A stretch of DNA of 24,251 nucleotides from SLFT01 sp964493075 (GTDB lineage: Bacteria; Hydrogenedentota; Hydrogenedentia; Hydrogenedentales; CAITNO01), in the NCBI GenBank assembly GCA_964493075.1, contig CAZBNU010000044.1, forward strand, positions 1 to 24,251, written 5' to 3'. Both the position numbers and the translations under genes were made by a program. The notes under the pieces are model-generated. The model saw nothing but the letters and a program-made list of their open reading frames with translations, did no database searches and was not told the origin of the DNA. The first letter of the stretch is position 1. Each line of letters opens with the position of its first letter. Of the stretch, positions 7,216 through 14,802 are shown piece by piece.

Positions 7216-9222
7216 ATGAGTGAATTTTTGTCCGATATGAACGAACCACAGCGTCATGCTGTTGCAACCGTTGCGGGACCGGTGCTTGTGCTGGCTGGGG
7301 CGGGCAGCGGTAAGACGCGGGTGATCACCAGGCGTATTGCCCACCTGATTGCTTCGGGCAAGGCAGCGCCGGAACAAATCCTCGCGGTGACCTTTACCAA
7401 CAAGGCGGCCACCGAGATGCGAGAACGTGTGGCGGACCTTATCGGCTTCACTTCGGCGAAGGAAACGGTTATCTCCACCTTTCACTCGTACTGCCTGCGT
7501 GTGTTGCGGCAGGACATTGAGCATCTGGGCTATCGCAAGAACTTCACCATTTACACTGAAAGCGACGCACGCGCATTGCTTCGTCGCGTAACGGATGAAC
7601 TAGGCGGTCAGCGCGACAGGTTCAGTCCCGCCATGTTTCATTCCGCCATCAGTTTGCGCAAGAATTCAGGAGAAACGCCGGAATCACTGAAGAAGCGTCC
7701 CTTGCGCACCGCCACGGAAGAAAAATATGAGACGCGGCTGGGAGATGTTTACGAGCAGTATCAGTCCGCGTTGCGCGCCGCGAACAGTCTGGATTTTGAC
7801 GACCTGTTGCTGCACACGCTGCATCTGTGGCGCAAGCATCCCGAAGCGCTTGAGCGGGCACGCAGCCAGTTTCGTTACATCATGGTGGATGAGTATCAGG
7901 ACACGAACCGGCTTCAATACGAGTTGCTGACCCTGCTGACGGCGGAACATCGCAATCTTTGTGTTGTGGGCGACGACGATCAGAGCATTTATGGCTGGCG
8001 CGGCGCACAGGCACGGAACATCCTCGATTTCGAAAAGGATTTTCCCGAAGCCACCATCATCACCCTCGACCAGAATTACCGGTCCACCACCACCATCCTC
8101 AAAGCGGCCAACGCGGTGATACAGAACAATGTGGAACGTCGCGCCAAACAGTTATGGTCGAACCTGGGAAAGGGTCGCGCCATTGATCATTTTGTTGTGG
8201 CGGATGAAGAGGCTGAAGCCACGGAAGCGTCCAATTGGCTGCGTCATATCATGCGCAACAGTGGGGCTCATTATCGTGATTTCGCCGTGCTGTACCGTTC
8301 CAACATGCAATCGCGCCCTTTTGAGTTGGCATTTCGGCAGGCGGGTATTCCCTATGAGGTTATTGGCGGCCAGGATTTTTTTGAGCGCGCGGAAGTGAAA
8401 GACATCATTTCCTACCTCAAGGTGATGGCCAATCCCCGCGACGAGGCTGCGCTCTTGCGCATTGTAAACATGCCCCGCCGTGGTATTGGCGATGCGCTGC
8501 TCCATCAGGCCCACGACCTTTGCCGTCTGGAGAAATGCTCCATTGGCAAGGCGCTCGCGTTGCTGTTGGAACGGGGCATGGCGCCTGGCCGCAGCGCCCA
8601 GGGCATCCGCACCTTTCTAGGGCTGCTGCAGGGGTACCGCAAACGTTACAAAAAACCGGATGCCTCGCTCCGTGATATTACCCGGGATTTGGTGCTTGCC
8701 ATTGACTATGCTGGTGAGATTGACCGTATGAGCAAGAACCGGGAACAGGCCACCATGCGCTTGGAAAATGTAGATGCTGTGTTGAAGGCGATAGAAAAGT
8801 ATGAAAGCGAAAGCGGGCAGCCTTCCCTTTCCGGGTTCCTTGACCAGACCCATCTGGACAGCGATTCCATGACTGAATCCAAAAAACGGGAAAACGGGAA
8901 TGTTGTGCGACTTATGACTGTCCACAGCGCCAAGGGGCTTGAGTTTCCCTTTGTGTTTATTGTTGGATTGGAAGACGGTCTATTACCCCATGAACAAAGT
9001 CTTAAAGAAGGCAACTTGTCAGAAGAACGCCGTTTGTTTTACGTGGCGCTTACACGGGGTCGCCGCCATGTCACCCTGTTTGAAGCCTTGTCGCGCGCAC
9101 GTAACGGGCGTGAACGGGACTGCAAAACCAGTCGTTTCTTGGCGGAGATTCCAGAGTCCCTTTTGAAAAAGCATCTGCGCGCCGCACCGGAGATGATGGC
9201 CGATTCCCAAAAACAAAAGTGA
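7216..9222 (+). CDS. Rep/UvrD/PcrA-type superfamily 1A DNA helicase
   Basis: A 668-residue helicase, the usual length of Rep. All SF1A motifs are in order: Q-motif MNEPQRHAV, Walker A AGAGSGKT (27-34), Ia FTNKAATEMRERV, II VDEYQDTN (D225, E226), III GDDDQSIYGWRGA, IV QNYRS, V VHSAKGLEFPFVFIVGLEDG and VI EERRLFYVALTRGRR. These enzymes unwind DNA 3'-5' in replication restart and repair. The protein looks closest to Rep (GLEFPFVFIVGLEDGLLPH), but Rep, PcrA and UvrD cannot be separated safely by eye, so no symbol is given. It stands alone, with an upstream promoter and a stem-loop after its stop. The ribosome binding site is weak and 13 bases from the ATG. Confidence 0.95.
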   Translation: MSEFLSDMNEPQRHAVATVAGPVLVLAGAGSGKTRVITRRIAHLIASGKAAPEQILAVTFTNKAATEMRERVADLIGFTSAKETVISTFHSYCLRVLRQDIEHLGYRKNFTIYTESDARALLRRVTDELGGQRDRFSPAMFHSAISLRKNSGETPESLKKRPLRTATEEKYETRLGDVYEQYQSALRAANSLDFDDLLLHTLHLWRKHPEALERARSQFRYIMVDEYQDTNRLQYELLTLLTAEHRNLCVVGDDDQSIYGWRGAQARNILDFEKDFPEATIITLDQNYRSTTTILKAANAVIQNNVERRAKQLWSNLGKGRAIDHFVVADEEAEATEASNWLRHIMRNSGAHYRDFAVLYRSNMQSRPFELAFRQAGIPYEVIGGQDFFERAEVKDIISYLKVMANPRDEAALLRIVNMPRRGIGDALLHQAHDLCRLEKCSIGKALALLLERGMAPGRSAQGIRTFLGLLQGYRKRYKKPDASLRDITRDLVLAIDYAGEIDRMSKNREQATMRLENVDAVLKAIEKYESESGQPSLSGFLDQTHLDSDSMTESKKRENGNVVRLMTVHSAKGLEFPFVFIVGLEDGLLPHEQSLKEGNLSEERRLFYVALTRGRRHVTLFEALSRARNGRERDCKTSRFLAEIPESLLKKHLRAAPEMMADSQKQK

Positions 9223-9229
9223 GGGTGCG

Positions 9230-9260
9230 GGCATGTCAACGGACTGAATTTTGACACGCC
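9230..9260 (+). terminator. Stem-loop after the helicase gene
   Basis: GGCATGTCAA (9230-9239) can pair with TTGACACGCC (9251-9260): ten pairs including one wobble, with an 11-base loop, starting 8 bases after the helicase stop. There is no T-run, so it may be a weak or Rho-assisted terminator. TTGACA at 9251-9256 could instead be a -35 box for the next gene. A second hairpin (GCAACGG 9292-9298 with CCGTTGC 9312-9318) lies in the leader of the lipoprotein gene. Confidence 0.35.
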
Positions 9261-9362
9261 ATTGGGATATGCGCTAGTCTTGATGCGAATAGCAACGGTG
9301 TAACATATTGCCCGTTGCCGTCGTTACTTAGTCAATAGACCATTCAGGAGGAAATTTCTGTT

Positions 9363-9797
9363 ATGTTTCGATACTTTTTTGCAACAATGCTGCTGGCCAC
9401 GCTGGTATTGACCGGGTGCAATACCCTTTCCGGGCAGCCCCAGATAACCCGTGCGGCCATTGATCCGCAAGTGCTGGAGCCGGGTTCTACGGCTGTAATT
9501 ACCCTTGCTGTGAAAGACAAGCAGGAAGTCGTGCAGCGTATTGAAGGCGTTGTCCTTGAAGATCCGCGCATTACATTCCGCCTGCGCGACGACGGACAGC
9601 CGCCGGATGAAAAGGCGAAAGACAGCGTTTGGTCCATGCAGGTGGACGTGCCTTTCCAGGCGCCTCCGGGACAATTCAGCCTCGAATTCACCGCCTACGG
9701 TCCGGACGGCATGCCGGTTTCGATTCGGGATAAGGCAGGCGAGGTGGTTGTCTTAAAGCAGACTGTACCCATAAACATTCAGTTCCCGTCCAAATGA
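9363..9797 (+). CDS. Small secreted lipoprotein of unknown function
   Basis: A 144-residue protein with a clear lipoprotein signal: a hydrophobic stretch after MFRYFF and the lipobox LTGC with C19 as the acylation site. The mature part is beta-rich and looks like a single immunoglobulin-like or carbohydrate-associated domain (EPGSTAVITLAV, then FRLRDDGQPPDEKAKDSVW, then PGQFSLEFTAYGPDG). The segment DDGQPPDEKAKDSVW resembles loops in extracellular Ig-like domains, but I do not recognise a named family. AGGAGG lies 11 bases before the ATG. Its stop is one base before the sulfatase-like gene, so the two are surely co-transcribed. They may work together in the envelope. Confidence 0.8.
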   Translation: MFRYFFATMLLATLVLTGCNTLSGQPQITRAAIDPQVLEPGSTAVITLAVKDKQEVVQRIEGVVLEDPRITFRLRDDGQPPDEKAKDSVWSMQVDVPFQAPPGQFSLEFTAYGPDGMPVSIRDKAGEVVVLKQTVPINIQFPSK

Positions 9798-9798
9798 C

Positions 9799-11085
9799 AT
9801 GATTCTGCGACGGGCCGTTCTTATATGTTTGCTGGCGGTGGGGGCGCGTGTTTTTGCGGAGCCGCCGAACCTCGTGTTGCTTTCAGTGGACACCTTGCGC
9901 GCCGACTTTCTGGGGTGTTATGGATGCGAATGGGGCATCTCCCCGAATGTTGATGCTTTCGCAGATACAGGCCTTCTTTTCGAGGATGCCCTGTGTGAAA
10001 TCCCGTTGACCGCGCCTTCCTTTTCCGCCATGTTTACGTCGCGCTACCCGCGTATGGTAGGCGTTACCCGCAACGGTTTGCGGGTGGACGAGCGTGTGCC
10101 GCTGATCACGGAACGCATCCGTGACGCGGGTTATTACACCTTTGCGGTACAGAGCAATTGGACTTTGAAAGGCAACCTATGCGGTTTGGATCGCGGTTTT
10201 GATGTTTACGAGGACGACTATGAGCAACGGCGATGGGCGTTTTACAAAGGGGAACGCAATGCGGAACGGGTATCTCATATTGCACAGGAACTGCTGAAAA
10301 ACCGTCCCGCTGACAAACCTTTCTTTGCGTGGATACACTTCAGCGATCCTCATGCACCCTATCATTATCACAGGGAATTCAGCCCGGTGAAAACCAGTCT
10401 CTACAAATTGGATCGTAAAGAACGAAGCCGCGTGAAATATGCCTCGGAAGTAGCTTATACAGATTATCATTTAGGCAACGTGCTTGAAGCACTGCCGGAA
10501 AACACGGCGGTTGTTTTTGTGGCGGACCATGGCGAGAGTTTGTATGAACATGGTTATCTCGGACATGGCCGCAATCTGCATCAGCCGTCTGTGCATATAC
10601 CGCTGATCATTCGTGCTGCCGGTGTTTCTCCAGGCCGAACAAATATGCCTGCAGGTGCTATTGACATAGGAAATACGCTATTGGGGTTGTTGGGTATTGA
10701 ACGTATCCCCGGTATGGTTGGATGCAATATCCTTCATGAGACCATACCTCATGATCGTGCGCGTTTCATGGAAACCTATGGCGGCGCTGTACCCGGATTG
10801 CCCGGCATGAAACAATTGCTGGAGGCAACCTCCCCTGTTCATCAGGGTGTCGTTAAGGAGGGTTTCAAACTGATTTGCTCCGAAAACCAGCAGCCCGGTC
10901 TGTATTATCTTCCTGATGACGCGGAAGAGCGTCGGAATCTGGCGTCTCACAGTCCGGAACTGCATGGAGAACTAAATGGGTTGCTGGAACTTTGGAACAC
11001 TACCTTTCCCAGAGGAAAAGAGAAGACTGTAGAATTAACTGAGGAAGACCGGGAAGCGCTGAAAAGTTTGGGGTATCTGGACTAA
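9799..11085 (+). CDS. Secreted sulfatase-superfamily hydrolase with Thr at the nucleophile position
   Basis: A 428-residue protein with an N-terminal signal peptide (MILRRAVLICLLAVGARVFA) followed by the sulfatase core. D31 in SVDTLR is a metal ligand, and D243-H244 in FVADHGESLYEHG are the distal ligands. SPNVDAFADTGLLF is the typical early motif. The formylglycine motif C/S-x-P-x-R is absent. The matching stretch is PLTAPSFSAMFTSRYP, which puts T71 where the modified Cys/Ser should be and F where the Arg should be. Known alkaline-phosphatase-superfamily members with Thr nucleophiles are phosphotransferases or phosphodiesterases, so sulfate-ester activity is doubtful. It starts one base after the lipoprotein gene and ends 4 bases into the convergent Rrf2-type gene. 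Confidence 0.85.
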   Translation: MILRRAVLICLLAVGARVFAEPPNLVLLSVDTLRADFLGCYGCEWGISPNVDAFADTGLLFEDALCEIPLTAPSFSAMFTSRYPRMVGVTRNGLRVDERVPLITERIRDAGYYTFAVQSNWTLKGNLCGLDRGFDVYEDDYEQRRWAFYKGERNAERVSHIAQELLKNRPADKPFFAWIHFSDPHAPYHYHREFSPVKTSLYKLDRKERSRVKYASEVAYTDYHLGNVLEALPENTAVVFVADHGESLYEHGYLGHGRNLHQPSVHIPLIIRAAGVSPGRTNMPAGAIDIGNTLLGLLGIERIPGMVGCNILHETIPHDRARFMETYGGAVPGLPGMKQLLEATSPVHQGVVKEGFKLICSENQQPGLYYLPDDAEERRNLASHSPELHGELNGLLELWNTTFPRGKEKTVELTEEDREALKSLGYLD

Positions 11086-11519
11086 ATACTGTAATCCATC
11101 GCTTGGCTGCTGACTTCCTGCTGTTGGCGGCGCGCCAGTTCGGCGAGGCTTGTTTGCGCCAGATATTCGTGTAGTGCATTGTTTGCACCGACAAAAACCT
11201 GCCGTAGCACACAGGTCTCGGGGTCGGATTTACAATAGGTCACGTCTGCGCAGTCTGCAATTTCAATGGGGCCATCGAGTGCGATGACGATTTCGGATAG
11301 GTTGATGGTTTCAGGATTACGCGCCAGCACGAATTTGCCTTTGGCGCCCCGGATTGAAGTGACCAGGTTTGCATTACGTAGTCGCGCCATCAGCTGTTCA
11401 AGGTATGCGGCGGGCAGATTTTGGCTTTCAGCAATGCTGCGTCCTGTTGCCCCTTCAACATTTTGGGCTAATTCAATCATGGCGCGAAGGCCATATCTGG
11501 CTCTTGTGGAAAGTTTCAT
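11082..11519 (-). CDS. Rrf2-family transcription regulator with IscR-like cysteines
   Basis: A 145-residue regulator of the Rrf2 family. The N-terminal winged helix (MKLSTRARYGLRAMIELA, then SIAESQNLPAAYLEQLMARLRNANLV, then wing RGAKGKFVLAR) is canonical. Three cysteines, C90, C96 and C103, sit where IscR and relatives bind a [2Fe-2S] cluster (here C-x5-C-x6-C), so iron-sulfur or redox sensing is likely. I use the ATG at 11519, which matches the family N terminus. An upstream in-frame start at 11597 would add 26 unlikely residues. No Shine-Dalgarno is obvious. TTGCTT-18-TATCAT (-10 at 11527-11532) would make an almost leaderless mRNA. It overlaps the convergent sulfatase-like gene by 4 bases. 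No isc/suf genes are in the window, so its targets are unknown. Confidence 0.9.
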   Translation of the reverse strand: MKLSTRARYGLRAMIELAQNVEGATGRSIAESQNLPAAYLEQLMARLRNANLVTSIRGAKGKFVLARNPETINLSEIVIALDGPIEIADCADVTYCKSDPETCVLRQVFVGANNALHEYLAQTSLAELARRQQQEVSSQAMDYSI

Positions 11520-11573
11520 GACCATAATGATACCCGAAAAACACGTTTCCAAGCAACATAGGCCGAAGTAAGT

Positions 11574-11602
11574 TTGCATCCGCCTACGCCTTTTCATATA
11601 CC
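11574..11602 (+). promoter_or_regulatory. Possible promoter for the HU-tsaB-rimI-menG row
   Basis: TTGCAT (11574-11579) and TATACC (11597-11602) are 17 bases apart, in the divergent gap between the Rrf2-type gene and the HU-like gene. Plausible sigma-70 spacing, modest hexamers. Confidence 0.3.
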
Positions 11603-11677
11603 ATATCCTTATTGGATGGAAGTTCTTTTGAACCTACAAGCAATTGTAATACCTCGCCTCAGGACAGGAGTTGGAAA

Positions 11678-12019
11678 ATGACAACGACAAAGCATGATAT
11701 ATCGCAGCAATTGAGTGAACGCTTATCAATAGACCCGAAAGATGCGAACAGGGCTGTTGAATCTATTTTAGCGACGATTTCCGACGCTTTGGTGGAAGGC
11801 GAGTACTGGGAATTGCGTAACTTCGGCGTGTTCAAGTTGAAACAGCGTGCGCCGCGTCTGGGCCGTAATATTCATACCGGCGAAAATATCCCTGTGCCCT
11901 CGTACCGGGACGTGGTGTTCAAGCCAGGTAAGGAGATGTTGCTGCGTGTGGCCGATGCTCCGAAGATTGTCCGCCCGAAATTGCGCAAGCAGCAATCTGG
12001 CACGGACATAGATGCCTGA
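11678..12019 (+). CDS. HU/IHF-family DNA-binding protein
   Basis: A 113-residue nucleoid-associated protein. The two N-terminal helices (DISQQLSERLSI and DANRAVESILATISDALVEG) are followed by the beta-arm and the family signature RNIHTGENIPVPSYRDVVFKPGKEM, close to the HU/IHF consensus GRNPxTGExIxIP...FKPGK. It bends DNA as a dimer. The ATG at 11678 has GGAG 7 bases upstream. A longer reading from 11612 adds 22 residues with no family match, so I reject it. The C-terminal tail (PKIVRPKLRKQQSGTDIDA) is longer and more basic than in HU, adding about 20 residues. It leads the row tsaB-rimI-menG. Confidence 0.92.
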   Translation: MTTTKHDISQQLSERLSIDPKDANRAVESILATISDALVEGEYWELRNFGVFKLKQRAPRLGRNIHTGENIPVPSYRDVVFKPGKEMLLRVADAPKIVRPKLRKQQSGTDIDA

Positions 12020-12059
12020 TACGGCCGAGTCGCTTCTTTATAACCGCGGGGAACCGATC

Positions 12060-12809
12060 ATGGCGGATGAAACACTTATACTTGCGGCGGATACCAGTAC
12101 CCGCCACTGTACTGTGGCTGTGTGTCGCTTTGGTGGCGCGGGAGAGTGCGAGGTTGCCGCGCAGACAAGTGTAGACCAGAAGCGGCTTCACGCGGAGCGC
12201 CTGATGGATTCCATGCAGACTACGCTGGATGCATGTGAGCATGGCCTTGGAGAAATAACCTGTTTGGCTATCAGTATCGGGCCGGGTTCGTTTACGGGGT
12301 TGCGCGTGGGGGCTGCGGCGTGGAAGGGGCTGGCCTTTGCCCTGGGTTTGCCTTTGGTGGCGGTTCCTACTCTGGACGCCATGAGCCTTTTGAATGCGGC
12401 GGCGGACGGCATCGTTATTCCCATGATTGATGCGCGTATGGACGAGGTTTTTGGCGCGGTGTATCGGTTTCAGGGAGGCGCCCGCGAGAAACTGACCCCG
12501 GACCGGGTTTGTACTGTGGAAACGTTGTTGGCGGCGGACTATGCGCAAGAATATCCGCTAATTGTACTTGGGGACGGCGCACATCGTTACCGTGAACGGA
12601 TAGAGGCGCTGGCGCCACAGGCTCTTTTTGCGGCAGCCCCCTGCGGTACGCCCAGAGCCGATGCCGTTGCCCGGGAGGGGTATGCGCTGTGGTCTGCCGG
12701 TACATACGCTTCGGCCGCACAGGTAGCGCCCCAATATTTGCGTGTATCCCAGGCGGAGCAGGCGCGGGCGGAGCGGTTGGCTACAGAAGCAGTGGTTTCG
12801 ACAATCTAA
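12060..12809 (+). CDS. tsaB: tRNA threonylcarbamoyladenosine biosynthesis protein TsaB
   Basis: A 249-residue ASKHA-fold protein. ILAADTSTRHCTVAV at the N terminus and the signature GPGSFTGLRVG (74-84) identify TsaB (YeaZ), the non-catalytic partner that activates TsaD in making t6A37 of ANN-decoding tRNAs. The sequence reads ATG at 12012, overlapping the HU-like stop, and ATG at 12060. I prefer 12060 because GGGGAA precedes it and the protein then begins, as in the family, just before the ILA-D-TS strand. TsaB is next to rimI, a conserved pairing in many bacteria. The C-terminal part is of ordinary length and has no missing motif. Confidence 0.93.
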   Translation: MADETLILAADTSTRHCTVAVCRFGGAGECEVAAQTSVDQKRLHAERLMDSMQTTLDACEHGLGEITCLAISIGPGSFTGLRVGAAAWKGLAFALGLPLVAVPTLDAMSLLNAAADGIVIPMIDARMDEVFGAVYRFQGGAREKLTPDRVCTVETLLAADYAQEYPLIVLGDGAHRYRERIEALAPQALFAAAPCGTPRADAVAREGYALWSAGTYASAAQVAPQYLRVSQAEQARAERLATEAVVSTI

Positions 12810-12827
12810 CAGGGAGTAGATAGTAAT

Positions 12828-13286
12828 ATGGCGATTCAGGAACAACAGACGCTGTATTTCAAGACTTTGACGTTGGACCATATTCCTCATGTGTTGCGAA
12901 TAGAGCGAGATGCCTATCCGGAGCCGTGGACTTTTAACATGCTGCGCGACGAAGTGGACCAGACTGCCCGATACTTCTGCCTCATGTATGATAAGGATAC
13001 CTTGGCGGGATATGGTGGGTACTGGTTATTGCTGGATGAAGCGCATATAACTCGTGTGACCATTGTGCGTGATCGTCGCGGGTGCGGGTTGTCAAAACAG
13101 CTGATGGTGCATATCCTGGCACAGGCGAAAAACGCGGGGGCACGGGTTGCCCGGCTTGAAGTACGTGAGAATAACATTTACGCCATACGCCTCTATGACG
13201 GACTTGGTTTCGTTCGGGATGGGCTCCGCAAAGGATACTACCAGCACACCAATGAAAATGCGTTGCTGATGTCGAAAGAACTATGA
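12828..13286 (+). CDS. rimI: Ribosomal protein S18 alanine N-acetyltransferase (RimI)
   Basis: A 152-residue GNAT acetyltransferase. The acetyl-CoA binding loop is VRDRRGCGLSKQLM (R-x-x-G-x-G type). The RimI-specific block is LEVRENNIYAIRLYDGLGF, followed by GLRKGYYQHTNENALLM, close to the E. coli RimI ending around the YYP..EDA segment. RimI acetylates the N-terminal alanine of ribosomal protein S18, and some relatives acetylate other proteins. GGGAG precedes the ATG. It starts 18 bases after tsaB, as in many genomes, and its stop overlaps the next ATG by 4 bases (ATGA), so the genes form one operon. Confidence 0.9.
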   Translation: MAIQEQQTLYFKTLTLDHIPHVLRIERDAYPEPWTFNMLRDEVDQTARYFCLMYDKDTLAGYGGYWLLLDEAHITRVTIVRDRRGCGLSKQLMVHILAQAKNAGARVARLEVRENNIYAIRLYDGLGFVRDGLRKGYYQHTNENALLMSKEL

Positions 13287-14008
13287 TACAGCCTCCAAGG
13301 ATACAGGAACCCCGCAACCAGATCAGGGGCATGTTTGATGCTATAGCCTTCCGTTATGATTTTGTCAACCGTGTTTTATCCCTTCGTCGCGATATTGTCT
13401 GGCGCAGGGCAATGGTGGCGGCATTGCCGCAAAAAGGGGGACTCCATGTGCTTGATCTTGCCACTGGCACCTGCGATGTGCTGCTGGCGCTACAGGGGCT
13501 GGGCAGTCCTGTTTTTCGTGTCGTCGGCGCAGACGTATCGGGCGCCATGCTCCGTTACGGGCAGGAGAAAATTGCCCGCGCCGGTCTTGCCCCTTCGAGT
13601 CCATTGGCTCAGACCGATGCTGCCGCGCTGTGTTTTCCTGAGGACACCTTCGACGTTGTTTCTGTGGCGTTTGGTGTGCGCAACTACAGTGATCTTGACA
13701 CCGGCCTGCGGGAGATGCACCGGGTGTTGCGTCCAGGCGGTAAAACTATTATCCTGGAATTCAGTATGCCGTCAAACCCCATCTTCCGCTGGGGCTATCT
13801 ATTCTATTTTCGCCATATCCTGCCGCGTATTGCGGGGATGCTCAGCCAGCAGCCTGGCGCCTACCATTATCTGAACCGTTCCGTGGAAGCCTTTCCCTAT
13901 GGCCGCGCCTTCTGCGACCTGCTTCATGCCGCGGGATTTGAAAACGCTACGGCGCATCCCCTTACTTTCGGCATTGCCACGTTATATGTTGCCGAGAAAT
14001 CGGCTTGA
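13283..14008 (+). CDS. ubiE: Demethylmenaquinone/ubiquinone C-methyltransferase (MenG/UbiE)
   Basis: A 241-residue class I SAM methyltransferase. The MenG/UbiE signature is clear: MFDAIAFRYDFVNRVLSLRRDIVWRR, SAM motif I VLDLATGTCD (57-66), VAFGVRNYSDLDTGLREMHRVLRPGG and LEFSMP. It methylates demethylmenaquinone (and ubiquinone precursors in some bacteria), so the organism makes a respiratory quinone. Motif I has Cys in place of the usual second Gly (GTCD for GTGD), a mild variation. Translation is coupled to rimI by an ATGA overlap with no separate ribosome binding site. A TTGACA sequence overlaps its stop and may belong to the next operon. Menaquinone or ubiquinone cannot be distinguished here. 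Confidence 0.93.
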   Translation: MIQPPRIQEPRNQIRGMFDAIAFRYDFVNRVLSLRRDIVWRRAMVAALPQKGGLHVLDLATGTCDVLLALQGLGSPVFRVVGADVSGAMLRYGQEKIARAGLAPSSPLAQTDAAALCFPEDTFDVVSVAFGVRNYSDLDTGLREMHRVLRPGGKTIILEFSMPSNPIFRWGYLFYFRHILPRIAGMLSQQPGAYHYLNRSVEAFPYGRAFCDLLHAAGFENATAHPLTFGIATLYVAEKSA

Positions 14009-14027
14009 CATCTTTAGTTGCATTATC

Positions 14028-14066
14028 TGGTATACTTTATATAGACTGGTCGCCGACCAGTATATA
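14028..14066 (+). promoter_or_regulatory. Extended -10 promoter with palindromic operator for Phd-VapC
   Basis: TGGTATACT (14028-14036) is an extended -10. TTGACA at 14005-14010 is 20 bases upstream, long for a -35. Right after it, ACTGGTCG (14045-14052) and CGACCAGT (14054-14061) form a perfect 8-base inverted repeat around C14053. The symmetry extends to 14040-14066 with one mismatch per arm. The position over the start of transcription fits autorepression by the antitoxin, as known for Phd/VapB families. Confidence 0.72.
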
Positions 14067-14078
14067 AAGGGAATTGAT

Positions 14079-14318
14079 ATGGAAACCATAGGTTCTTATG
14101 AAGCAAAAACCCATTTTGCGCAGTTGCTGGATCGTGTTATGCGCGGCGAACAAATTGCCATATCGCGAAACGGTGCGCCGGTAGCGGTATTACAGCCTGT
14201 CAGCGCTCATAGCAAACCGGACCCATCGCAGACAATAGCGCGCATTAAAATGTTCCGGGAAGAGCACTCCCTTGATGGCCTGTCAATACGTGATATGATT
14301 GAAGAAGGGCGGCGGTGA
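14079..14318 (+). CDS. Phd/YefM-family antitoxin
   Basis: A 79-residue antitoxin. METIGSYEAKTHFAQLLDRVMRGEQIAISRNGAPVAVLQP has the Phd/YefM pattern: an N-terminal DNA-binding fold with a conserved LLDRV...GE...I.RNG.PVAVL core. The C-terminal half (about 45-79) is the flexible toxin-neutralising part. AAGGGA at 14067-14072 fixes the ATG; the longer upstream reading is rejected. It overlaps the PIN toxin gene at the GTGATG junction, so translation is coupled. It probably represses its own operon through the palindrome directly upstream, as other Phd proteins do. Confidence 0.9.
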   Translation: METIGSYEAKTHFAQLLDRVMRGEQIAISRNGAPVAVLQPVSAHSKPDPSQTIARIKMFREEHSLDGLSIRDMIEEGRR

Positions 14319-14737
14319 TGGCATTGGGATTTGTTGTTGATAACTCAATCGTCATGGCGTGGTGTTTCCGTGATGAAACCAGTTCTTATGCACAAAAAGT
14401 GTTGGAATCGCTTGCGTATCATGAAGCAATAACGCCCGCCATCTGGCCGCTTGAGGTCTGTAATGTCCTGGTCGTTGCAGAGCGGAAGAAGCGACTGCAC
14501 CAAAGTGATTCCACGCAATTTCTTTCCTTGTTGCACGACCTGCCCATTCGTATTGAACAGGAAAGCGCTGGTAGAATGTTCACGAGTATCCTGACCCTCG
14601 CCAGGGAACGTGGCATTACGACCTACGATGCATCCTATCTTGATCTTGCCATTCGTTTGGGGTTGCCCCTTGCCACTCTGGATACTGTGCTGCGCAGTGC
14701 TGCCAGGAAAAGCCACGTGTCCCTGTTCAAACCGTAG
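14318..14737 (+). CDS. vapC: PIN-domain toxin, VapC family
   Basis: A 139-residue PIN-domain ribonuclease. The acidic quartet is complete: D8 in FVVDNSIVMAWCF, E46 in AIWPLEVCNVL, D104 in GITTYDASYLDLA and D122 in LATLDTVLRSAA. The layout matches VapC toxins, which cleave tRNA or rRNA with Mg2+. I use the ATG at 14318, which shares its A with the antitoxin TGA; a GTG three bases earlier is possible. Residues and length are typical and no inactivating change is seen, so the module appears functional. It is the final gene of the antitoxin operon, and a new unit begins 65 bases later. Confidence 0.92.
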   Translation: MALGFVVDNSIVMAWCFRDETSSYAQKVLESLAYHEAITPAIWPLEVCNVLVVAERKKRLHQSDSTQFLSLLHDLPIRIEQESAGRMFTSILTLARERGITTYDASYLDLAIRLGLPLATLDTVLRSAARKSHVSLFKP

Positions 14738-14802
14738 GCTTCCTTGCGTGAACCTTTGTTTTCAGGGTACCATACCATTACCAGTGTAGAGGAGTATTAC
14801 CT

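Noticed and set aside
7017..7223. 68-codon frame on + upstream of the helicase
   Set aside because: It runs through the 34-bp repeat and the promoter, overlaps the helicase start, and has no ribosome binding site or conserved motif.
11612..11677. N-terminal extension of the HU-like protein from the upstream ATG at 11612
   Set aside because: No ribosome binding site, no similarity in the extra 22 residues, and a good GGAG lies before the ATG at 11678.
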